A stretch of DNA of 6,607 bases from Oscillibacter sp. (GTDB taxonomy: Bacteria; Bacillota; Clostridia; Oscillospirales; Oscillospiraceae). The DNA lies in NCBI GenBank assembly GCA_017380995.1, contig JAFOCY010000028.1, positions 1 to 6,607 on the forward strand. Direction: 5' to 3'. Shown in pieces: positions 1 through 6,013 of the stretch. The notes beneath the pieces are model-generated. The model made no database searches. It saw only the letters and a program-made list of their open reading frames with translations, and was not told the DNA's origin. Positions within the stretch are counted from its first letter, which is position 1, and every line of letters starts with the position of its first letter. The position numbers and the translations under genes are program-made.

Positions 1-1803
1 AAGACCGTCGGGCGCAAAAACGCCTTCTCCTCAAATTTCATGCCCCTCCTTCCCGCAGACACGGAATTTGCCCAGAAGTGGATCGGCCTGTGCGCCGCCC
101 ATCTGAGCGACGAGGGCATCCGCGACCCCATCCGCTGCTATGAGTACCTGGGCCGCTTTTACGTCCAGGAGGGCAACAAGCGGGTCAGCGTCCTGAAAAG
201 CTACGAGGCCTCCACCATCCCCGGCTATGTGATCCGTCTCCTCCCCGTCTACAGCGAGGAGCCTAAGATCCAGCGCTACTATGAGTTCCTCCAGTTTTAC
301 CAGCTCACCCGGCTCTACCGCGTGAACTTCTCTCAGACCGGCAGCTTTCCCAAGCTCCAGGCCGCCATGGGCTTTGAAGCGGACCATGTCTGGACCGATG
401 AGGAACGCCGCCGCTTTCTCTCCCGGTTCTCCTTCTTCCAGCAGGCCTTTAATAAGCTTGGCGGTATGGACCTGGTGGCCACCTCCGCTGACGCCTTTTT
501 GGTCTGGCTGAAGGTCTACTCCTTCGACCAGCTGGGCGAAATGTCCATGAACGAGCTGAAGGAGAGTCTGGAATCCGTCTGGTCCGACGTGAAGGTCCTG
601 ACTCTGGAGCAGCCCATCACCGTCTCCGCCGACATGACAGACGCGGACGTTGCCGCTGCCGAGGAAGGAGAGGAAAAGGGCCTGCTGGGCCGCCTGTTCT
701 CCTCCAAGCCCGCCACCGCCCACCACCTGAACATCGCTTTCATCCACCAGCTCCCTCCCAGCAGCTCCACCTGGATCAACGCCCATGAGCAGGGCCGCCA
801 GTACCTCCAGGAGGTGATGGGGGACAAGATCTCCGTCCAGACCTTCTACGATGTGGGCGTGGGAGAAGAGGCGGAAGAGGCCATGAAGACCGCCATCCAA
901 AACGGCGCCCAGGTGATCTTTGCCACCACTCCGCCCCTGATCGGCGCCTGCCGCCGGGTGGCCGCCCTGTACCCGGAGGTGAAGATCCTCAACTGTTCCG
1001 TCTCCATGCCCTATACCGGCGTGCGCACCTACTACAGCCGCATCTACGAGGGCAAATTCCTCTCCGGTGCCATCGCCGGCGCCATGAGCAAGCGTGACCG
1101 GGTGGGCTATATCGCAAGCTATCCCATCTTCGGCGTTCTGGCAGGCATCAACGCCTTCGCCTTAGGGCTCCAGCTCACCAACCCCTCCGCCCGGGTGGAA
1201 CTGCGCTGGTCCTGCACCCCGGGCAGCCACATGGACGATCTGAAGGACATGGGATTGGACTTCATCTCCACGCTGGATATCCCCACTCCCGACTGTGTCC
1301 GGGGCCGCTGGGGCGCTTCCCGGGTGCTGCCTGACGGCAGCACAGAGCTCCTGGCCTCTCCCTACTGGGACTGGGGCCGCTTCTACGAAAAGCTGGTCCA
1401 CTCCATCATGCACGGCAGCTGGGACGCCCTGAACACCAACAAGACCGGCAGCCAGGCCATCAACTACTGGTGGGGCATGGCCAGCGGCGTCATCGGCGTG
1501 CGGATGAACCCCAGTCTCCCCGAAGGTGTGCAGAACCTGGTGAAGATCCTGCAAAAGGGGATCTGCGACGGGTCCATCACCCCCTTCCACCGCCGCATCG
1601 TCTCTCAGGACGGCCTGGTCCGCAACGACGGCGGCCAGTATTTCTCCCTGGAGGAGATCCTGCATATGGACTGGCTGCTGGATACCATTGACGGCTCCAT
1701 CCCCTCCTTTGATGAGCTTTTGCCCCAATCCCGGGAGACCGTGCGCCTCCAGGGCATCTACCGCGACTCCATCCCCCCGGAGAAGGAGGGTGTGCTGCTT
1801 TGA
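1..1803 (+). CDS. BMP (PnrA-like) family protein with N-terminal ParB-like segment, 5'-partial
   Basis: Probably a ligand-binding protein of the basic membrane protein (BMP/PnrA) superfamily, whose studied members bind nucleosides for ABC importers. The frame is open from base 1, and the codons before the first Met (base 40) read KTVGRKNAFSSNF, which I recognise as conserved in this family, so that Met is internal and the true start lies left of the window. Counting from it: residues 28-69 contain FYVQEGNKRVSVLK and resemble a ParB/sulfiredoxin-like fold; 75-195 look helical; 200-226 form an acidic, Ala-rich linker; about 228-470 form the BMP domain (LNIAFIHQ, QNGAQVIFATTP, YEGKFLSGAIAGAMSK, VGYIAS); a tail of about 115 residues follows. 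No signal peptide or membrane segment is visible, though the extreme N-terminus is unseen. The stop overlaps the next gene's start. The family call is fairly secure; ligand and role are unknown, and no permease or ATPase gene is visible here. Confidence 0.8.
   Translation, partial: KTVGRKNAFSSNFMPLLPADTEFAQKWIGLCAAHLSDEGIRDPIRCYEYLGRFYVQEGNKRVSVLKSYEASTIPGYVIRLLPVYSEEPKIQRYYEFLQFYQLTRLYRVNFSQTGSFPKLQAAMGFEADHVWTDEERRRFLSRFSFFQQAFNKLGGMDLVATSADAFLVWLKVYSFDQLGEMSMNELKESLESVWSDVKVLTLEQPITVSADMTDADVAAAEEGEEKGLLGRLFSSKPATAHHLNIAFIHQLPPSSSTWINAHEQGRQYLQEVMGDKISVQTFYDVGVGEEAEEAMKTAIQNGAQVIFATTPPLIGACRRVAALYPEVKILNCSVSMPYTGVRTYYSRIYEGKFLSGAIAGAMSKRDRVGYIASYPIFGVLAGINAFALGLQLTNPSARVELRWSCTPGSHMDDLKDMGLDFISTLDIPTPDCVRGRWGASRVLPDGSTELLASPYWDWGRFYEKLVHSIMHGSWDALNTNKTGSQAINYWWGMASGVIGVRMNPSLPEGVQNLVKILQKGICDGSITPFHRRIVSQDGLVRNDGGQYFSLEEILHMDWLLDTIDGSIPSFDELLPQSRETVRLQGIYRDSIPPEKEGVLL
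1783..1789 (+). promoter_or_regulatory. Shine-Dalgarno site supporting the TTG start at 1800
   Basis: AAGGAGG lies inside the last codons of the BMP-like gene, ten bases before a TTG that overlaps its TGA stop. The frame has no ATG or GTG between this site and the conserved MKLLLLSD start, so the site decides for TTG initiation. Confidence 0.7.
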
Positions 1804-2390
1804 AGCTGCTGCTGCTTTCGGACCACGAATCTCCCTACCTGTGGGACTATTACCAGCCGGGACGTCTGGCGGAATATGACCTGATCCTCTCCTGCGGCGA
1901 CCTGAAATCCAGTTACCTGAGCTTTCTTGTGACCATGGGCCGCGCGCCGCTGCTGTATGTCCACGGCAACCACGACACCCATTACGCCCAGCGCCCTCCC
2001 GAAGGGTGTGAGTGTATCGAGGACCGCATCTACACCTGCAACGGAGTGCGTATTTTGGGCCTTGGAGGCTGTCCCAGATACAATAACGGCAGCCACCAGT
2101 ACACCGAAGCCCAGATGCGCCGGCGCATCCGCAAGCTCTGGTGGAAGCTGCGCAGAAGCGGCGGGGTGGATATCATCGTCACCCACGCGCCTCCCGCCGG
2201 CTACGGCGACGCCGAGGACTATGCCCACCGGGGCTTTGTCTGCTTACTGCCCCTGCTGGAGCGGTACAAGCCCAAATACCTGATCCACGGCCACGTCCAC
2301 CCCACCTACGGTGCCGGAAATCCCCGGGTGCTGCAATATGGGGAGACGACCATCATCAACGCTTACGAGCGGTACGTGCTGGAAATTTAA
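1800..2390 (+). CDS. Calcineurin-like metallophosphoesterase (DxE variant)
   Basis: Predicted cytosolic phosphoesterase of 196 residues with a two-metal calcineurin-like fold; the substrate is unknown. Visible motifs in order: SDHE at 7-10 (first metal site), SCGDLKSSYLSFLVTM at 31-46, GNHD at 56-59, GLGGCPRY at 87-94, THAPP at 128-132, and GHVH at 164-167 near the C-terminus. Nearly all catalytic blocks are present. The first block, however, reads D8-H9-E10 rather than the usual D-x-H, so Glu10 sits where a metal-binding His is expected. I recall a Firmicutes subfamily with this change, which suggests a real variant rather than a dead enzyme. Residues 107-119 form a very basic stretch (RRRIRKLWWKLRR) that could bind nucleic acid or an acidic surface. 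There is no signal peptide. It starts at TTG, overlapping the upstream stop as TTGA, so translational coupling to the BMP-like gene is likely. Confidence 0.88.
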   Translation: MKLLLLSDHESPYLWDYYQPGRLAEYDLILSCGDLKSSYLSFLVTMGRAPLLYVHGNHDTHYAQRPPEGCECIEDRIYTCNGVRILGLGGCPRYNNGSHQYTEAQMRRRIRKLWWKLRRSGGVDIIVTHAPPAGYGDAEDYAHRGFVCLLPLLERYKPKYLIHGHVHPTYGAGNPRVLQYGETTIINAYERYVLEI

Positions 2391-2397
2391 AAACCTA

Positions 2398-2414
2398 GGC
2401 AGTCCGTGACTGCC
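2398..2414 (+). repeat. Short hairpin between the phosphoesterase gene and recG
   Basis: GGCAGTC and GACTGCC form a perfect 7-bp stem around a 3-base loop (CGT), eight bases after the phosphoesterase stop. No T-run follows, so it does not look like an intrinsic terminator. It ends 13 bases before the recG ribosome binding site. It might be a weak pause or RNA-processing site, or chance; the function is unknown. Confidence 0.4.
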
Positions 2415-2427
2415 CGGGAGATGAAAC

Positions 2428-2434
2428 GAGGTGA
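2428..2434 (+). promoter_or_regulatory. Ribosome binding site of recG
   Basis: GAGGTGA lies six bases before ATG 2441. It favours this start over the out-of-frame ATG at 2421. Confidence 0.75.
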
Positions 2435-2440
2435 AGCATC

Positions 2441-4489
2441 ATGGCAGATCTCCATACCGGCGTCCAGACCATCCCCGGCATCGGCCCCCAGCGTGCCAAG
2501 GCCCTGGAAAAGCTGGGCATCTCCACCCTGGGGGACCTGATCGCCTATTTCCCCCGGCGCTATGACGACCGCCGGGAAAAAAAGACCATCCGGGACCTGG
2601 TCCCCGGGGAATATGCCTGTGTGTCCGCCATGATCGCCTCTACCCCCACCGTGGCCCACATCCGCAAGGGCATGGACCTGGTGAAAATCCGGGCTGTGGA
2701 TGATACCGGCGTTCTGGACCTGACCTTTTTTAACCAGACCTGGTTAAAGGACCATCTCCAGGTGGGCCAGACCTATGTTTTCTACGGCAAGGCGGAGGGA
2801 AACCTCCTGCGCCGCTCCATGGCCTCCCCGGTGGTGGAAAAGGAAGGCCAGGAGGAACAGACCGGGCGCATCGTACCCGTCTATCCCCTGACTGCCGGCG
2901 TCTCCCAGCTGATTTTGCGCAGGTCCGTCCGTCAGGGGCTGGACCAGTGCGCCGCCATTTTGCCCGATGTGCTTCCCGATGAGGTGCGCCTTGCCCATAA
3001 CCTCTGCCGCATCGGCTACGCCTATGAGAATATCCACTTTCCCCAAAGTGACGAAGCCCTGTCCCTTGCCCGCAGGCGGCTGGCCTTTGAGGAGCTGTTT
3101 CTTTTTACCATCGGCCTCAAACGGCTGAAAGCCCGGCGGGAGGTGGTGCGCACTACACCCTGCGAAGCTGTGGATATGACGCCTTTTTATGACGCGCTCC
3201 CCTTCTCCCTCACCGCCGCCCAGCGCCGCTGCGGGGAAGAGGCCATGGCGGATATGCGCTCCGGCACCGCCATGAACCGCCTCTGCCAGGGCGATGTAGG
3301 CTCCGGCAAAACCATGGTGGCAGCGCTGTGCGTGTACTTTGCCGCGAAAAACGGTCTCCAGGCCGCCCTCATGGCTCCCACGGAGATCCTGGCCCAGCAG
3401 CACTACGCGGGCCTTGCGCCCCTGCTGGAAAACTTAGGCATCCGCTGTGCCCTCCTCACCGGCTCCACAGCGGCTAAAACCAAAAAGTCCATCTCCGCCC
3501 AGCTTTCCGCCGGGGAGATCGACTTTGTCATCGGCACCCATGCCCTGATTACGGGGAGCGTGGAATACCGAAACCTGGGCCTGGTGGTAACGGACGAGCA
3601 GCACCGTTTCGGCGTTGCCCAGCGGACGGCCCTTGCCCAAAAGGGCCGCCACCCCCACATTCTGGTCATGTCCGCCACCCCCATTCCCCGGACCCTGGCC
3701 CTCATCCTCTACGGCGACCTGGATGTATCCATCATTGACGAGCTGCCCCCCGGCAGAAAACCAGTGGACACCTTCGCCGTGCCGGGAAGCTACCATCAGC
3801 GCATCTATCAGTTCATCCGAAAGCTGGTGGCGGAGGGCCGCCAGGCCTACATCGTCTGCTCCATGGTAGAAGAAAATGATGAGCTCCCTGATGAGCGCAA
3901 GGCGGTGACAGAGTACGCCAAGCATCTTCAGGAAGGAATTTTCCCGGATCTCAAAGTCTCCTATGTCCATGGCAAGATGAAGTCCAAGGAAAAAGACGCG
4001 GTGATGACTGCCTTTGCCCGGGGCGAAGCAGACATTCTCGTCTCCACCACGGTCATCGAAGTGGGCGTGGACGTTCCCAACGCGGCGGTGATGGTGGTGG
4101 AAAACGCGGAGCGCTTTGGCCTCAGCCAGCTTCATCAGCTCCGGGGCCGGGTGGGCCGGGGACAGCACCAGTCCTACTGCATCCTCATCTCCGACAACCA
4201 AAACGAAGAGACCCGGGCGCGGCTCAAGGTGATGACCAAGACCACCGACGGCTTTAAAATTGCCGAAGAAGACCTGCGGCTCCGGGGTCCCGGCGATTTC
4301 TTCGGCCAGCGCCAGCACGGCCTGCCGGGACTGAAGGTCGCGGACATCGGCTGCGACACCGCCCTTTTGCAGGAGGCCAAAGAGGCCGCCGAAGCGCTTT
4401 TGGAAAAAGACCCGGAGCTGAAACAGTATCCCGCCACCGCCGCGCGGATGGAGGAGCTCTTCCGCCAGAATGCAGACGCCATGAACTAA
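2441..4489 (+). CDS. recG: ATP-dependent DNA helicase RecG
   Basis: Superfamily 2 DNA translocase that remodels stalled replication forks, D-loops, R-loops and Holliday junctions; it acts on chromosomal DNA in the cytoplasm. At 682 residues it is full length (the E. coli protein is 693). The N-terminus has the HhH-like IPGIGPQRAKALEKLGI (11-27) and FPRRYDDR (37-44), followed by the OB-fold wedge domain (about 55-150) that splits branched DNA. Motor motifs: Walker A GDVGSGKT (284-291), motif Ia APTEILAQQH (312-321), DEQH box (385-388), motif III SATPIPRT (411-418), STTVIEVGVDVPNA (535-548) and QLRGRVGRG (566-574). The RecG-specific C-terminal block containing RGPGDFFGQRQHG is at 615-627. No essential motif is missing. 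The gene follows the phosphoesterase after 50 bases and may be cotranscribed with it; no separate promoter could be recognised. It ends at a strong terminator shared with the opposing operon. Confidence 0.98.
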   Translation: MADLHTGVQTIPGIGPQRAKALEKLGISTLGDLIAYFPRRYDDRREKKTIRDLVPGEYACVSAMIASTPTVAHIRKGMDLVKIRAVDDTGVLDLTFFNQTWLKDHLQVGQTYVFYGKAEGNLLRRSMASPVVEKEGQEEQTGRIVPVYPLTAGVSQLILRRSVRQGLDQCAAILPDVLPDEVRLAHNLCRIGYAYENIHFPQSDEALSLARRRLAFEELFLFTIGLKRLKARREVVRTTPCEAVDMTPFYDALPFSLTAAQRRCGEEAMADMRSGTAMNRLCQGDVGSGKTMVAALCVYFAAKNGLQAALMAPTEILAQQHYAGLAPLLENLGIRCALLTGSTAAKTKKSISAQLSAGEIDFVIGTHALITGSVEYRNLGLVVTDEQHRFGVAQRTALAQKGRHPHILVMSATPIPRTLALILYGDLDVSIIDELPPGRKPVDTFAVPGSYHQRIYQFIRKLVAEGRQAYIVCSMVEENDELPDERKAVTEYAKHLQEGIFPDLKVSYVHGKMKSKEKDAVMTAFARGEADILVSTTVIEVGVDVPNAAVMVVENAERFGLSQLHQLRGRVGRGQHQSYCILISDNQNEETRARLKVMTKTTDGFKIAEEDLRLRGPGDFFGQRQHGLPGLKVADIGCDTALLQEAKEAAEALLEKDPELKQYPATAARMEELFRQNADAMN

Positions 4490-4522
4490 AAAAGGAAGCA
4501 GCCACGGCTGCTTCCTTTTTTT
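4488..4522. terminator. Bidirectional intrinsic terminator between convergent operons
   Basis: GGAAGCAGC (4494-4502) pairs with GCTGCTTCC (4507-4515) across the loop CACG, giving a 9-bp GC-rich stem. The stem is preceded by six A's (4488-4493) and followed by seven T's (4516-4522), so each strand has a U-tract after the hairpin in its own direction. It should end both recG transcripts and the leftward mtaB-yfbR-hydrolase transcript. The recG stop (4487-4489) and the hydrolase stop (4521-4523) both run into the flanking tracts. Confidence 0.92.
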
Positions 4523-5441
4523 ATCCTTCGATGAGCCGCTCCACAGCGGAGCGGTAGCGGGCGTTGTCCACATAAAAGCTCATGCCGTGGTGGGCCTTCG
4601 GCACGCTGACGATCTCCACCGGTGCGGCACAGGCCTCCCGGATCTCCTCCGCCATATGGTGGGGAACCACGTTGTCATCCTCTCCGTGGATGAGGAGGAT
4701 GGGGACCTCCGCCTTTTTCACCGCCTCCAGGGGCGTGATCTCCCGGACGTCAAAGCCGCCGAAGATCCGGCCGCCAAGGCGCGCCGCGGCAAAGGTCAAA
4801 GTCTCCGGCAATTTCCAGCGGCGGATCATGTGGCGCAGCACCCCTTCGGTACTGGAATATCCGCAGTCCGCCCAAACGCCCTTCACCTGGGGAGGAAGGC
4901 CCAATCCGGCCGCCATAAGCACCGTGGCGGCTCCCATGGAAACGCCCACCAGGTAGATCTCCTGGTCCTCTCCGAAGCGGCGCACCGCCCAATTCACCCA
5001 ATCCAGCACATCGTAGCGCTCCTTGGTGCCAAAGGTGATGGTCTTTCCCTGGCTTTCGCCGTGGGCACGCTGGTCCACCATCATGGCGTTCCAGCCCTTT
5101 TCACGGCAGAGGGAAAACCCGCCGCTGCCGTCCCGCTCGGCGGTGGAACGGTAGCCGTGAAAAAAGAGGAGCAGCGGTGCGCCGCTGCGTCCCTCGTAGA
5201 ATTTACCCCGGAGCTTCAGTCCATCGTGAGAACGGATGGTAACAGCTTCATAGGGTGTCTCCAGCAAGATGTCGATATTCTTAACAGATTCTTCCCGGTA
5301 GCCTTCATCCTCCGGCGGGATCTCATGGTGGTCCGCCTGACGGCGCTCAGAGCGGCGGAACACAATATCGTAGGCAAGCCATGTGCCGCTCACTGCGCAG
5401 GCGGCCCCCAGGGCAAGGGCGGTTTTCGTTCCTTTTTTCAT
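4521..5441 (-). CDS. Membrane-anchored alpha/beta hydrolase
   Basis: Predicted serine hydrolase of 306 residues; the substrate is unknown. Residues 7-28 form one hydrophobic segment after a short basic start (MKKGTK), probably an uncleaved signal anchor that holds the catalytic domain outside the membrane. Motifs: oxyanion-region FFHGYRST (93-100), VDQRAHGES (122-130), nucleophile elbow GVSMGA with Ser168, acid block HGEDDNVVP with Asp256 the likely triad member, and KAHHGMS with His285 the likely base. The triad therefore looks intact. The overall pattern fits the family of extracytoplasmic hydrolases related to B. subtilis YqkD (BAAT/prolyl-peptidase-like folds) common in Firmicutes; esterase, lipase or peptidase activity cannot be distinguished. 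The start is forced: an in-frame TGA (5448-5450) precedes ATG 5441 by two codons. The Shine-Dalgarno is weak (GGA at 5451-5453), so expression probably depends on coupling to yfbR through the ATGA overlap. The last codon abuts the shared terminator. Confidence 0.9.
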   Translation of the reverse strand: MKKGTKTALALGAACAVSGTWLAYDIVFRRSERRQADHHEIPPEDEGYREESVKNIDILLETPYEAVTIRSHDGLKLRGKFYEGRSGAPLLLFFHGYRSTAERDGSGGFSLCREKGWNAMMVDQRAHGESQGKTITFGTKERYDVLDWVNWAVRRFGEDQEIYLVGVSMGAATVLMAAGLGLPPQVKGVWADCGYSSTEGVLRHMIRRWKLPETLTFAAARLGGRIFGGFDVREITPLEAVKKAEVPILLIHGEDDNVVPHHMAEEIREACAAPVEIVSVPKAHHGMSFYVDNARYRSAVERLIEG

Positions 5442-6013
5442 TTCAATTCATCCAGTGTCAGCGTGAAGCTGTCCAAAAAGGTGTTCATAAAATAGCGTAC
5501 CTCCGGCAGGTCGTATTCTTCCAGGGCCTTGCGGGTCTGGGCGGCAGCCTCCCGGAACTCGTTGTTTCCGGCCTTCAGCTCCTCCAAACACTTGATATGG
5601 GCGGAGAGCTTATCCGCCGCCTTGACAAGCACCTCGATCTCCCCGTCCACCGGGCTCACGATCTCCCGGTAGCTCTCCTGCAGCTCCGGGGGCAGGAACT
5701 CCACCAGCTTCCGCTCCGCAACGGCCTCCACGTCCTTATAGGCTTTGCGGATGGCGGGGTTATCATACTTGATGGGGGTGGGCATATCGCCGGTGAGGAT
5801 CTCCGAAGCATCGTGGTACAGCGCCGTCACGGCAACGGCTCCCGCGTCCACCAGTCCGCCAAACTTCTCATTGCGGATCACCGCCAAGGCATGGGCCAGG
5901 ACCGCCACCTGATGGCTGTGCTCCTGGACATTTTCCGCCGCGGTGTTGCGCATCAGCGCCCAGCGCTGGATAAAGCGCATCCGGGCGATATAAGCAAAAA
6001 AGTGGCTTTTCAT
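5438..6013 (-). CDS. yfbR: HD-domain 5'-deoxynucleotidase, YfbR type
   Basis: Predicted metal-dependent phosphohydrolase that removes the 5'-phosphate from deoxynucleoside monophosphates, tuning dNTP pools in the cytosol. Its 191 residues compare with about 199 in E. coli YfbR, and it resembles that protein along its whole length: opening MKSHFFAYIARMRFIQRWALMRN, then ENVQEHSHQVA, ALYHDASEILTGDMPTPIKY and KAADKLSAHIKCLEELKAGNNEF. HD-site metal ligands are present as His32, His67-Asp68 and Asp134; Arg17-Trp18 match the residues known to select deoxyribose in the E. coli enzyme. No signal peptide is seen. It overlaps mtaB by ATGA at its start and the hydrolase by ATGA at its end, placing it mid-operon. 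The symbol is assigned by strong resemblance; activity is inferred from the family. Confidence 0.95.
   Translation of the reverse strand: MKSHFFAYIARMRFIQRWALMRNTAAENVQEHSHQVAVLAHALAVIRNEKFGGLVDAGAVAVTALYHDASEILTGDMPTPIKYDNPAIRKAYKDVEAVAERKLVEFLPPELQESYREIVSPVDGEIEVLVKAADKLSAHIKCLEELKAGNNEFREAAAQTRKALEEYDLPEVRYFMNTFLDSFTLTLDELK

Noticed and set aside
40..42. ATG as the true start of the BMP-like gene
   Set aside because: No stop separates it from base 1, the preceding codons match the family, and there is no ribosome binding site just upstream.
31..900. A 289-codon open frame on the minus strand, antisense to the BMP-like gene
   Set aside because: The sense frame carries recognisable family motifs; the antisense product is low-complexity (Gly, Val, Leu, His) without a domain.
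2394..2399. CCTAGG palindrome after the phosphoesterase stop
   Set aside because: A single six-base palindrome is expected by chance and matches no operator I recognise.
3434..4573. A 379-codon open frame on the minus strand, antisense to recG
   Set aside because: It lies opposite a certain gene, crosses the terminator, and its translation is rich in Gly, His and Val with no recognisable domain, as expected for the complement of G/C-biased codons.
5385..5420. Possible lipobox (LGAAC) making the hydrolase a lipoprotein
   Set aside because: The -3 position before Cys15 is Gly rather than Leu/Val/Ile and the hydrophobic run continues past the Cys, which fits a signal anchor better.
4587..5495. 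A 302-codon open frame on the plus strand, antisense to the hydrolase and the end of yfbR
   Set aside because: It is the mirror of two well-supported genes, has no family motif, and is explained by the high G/C third positions.
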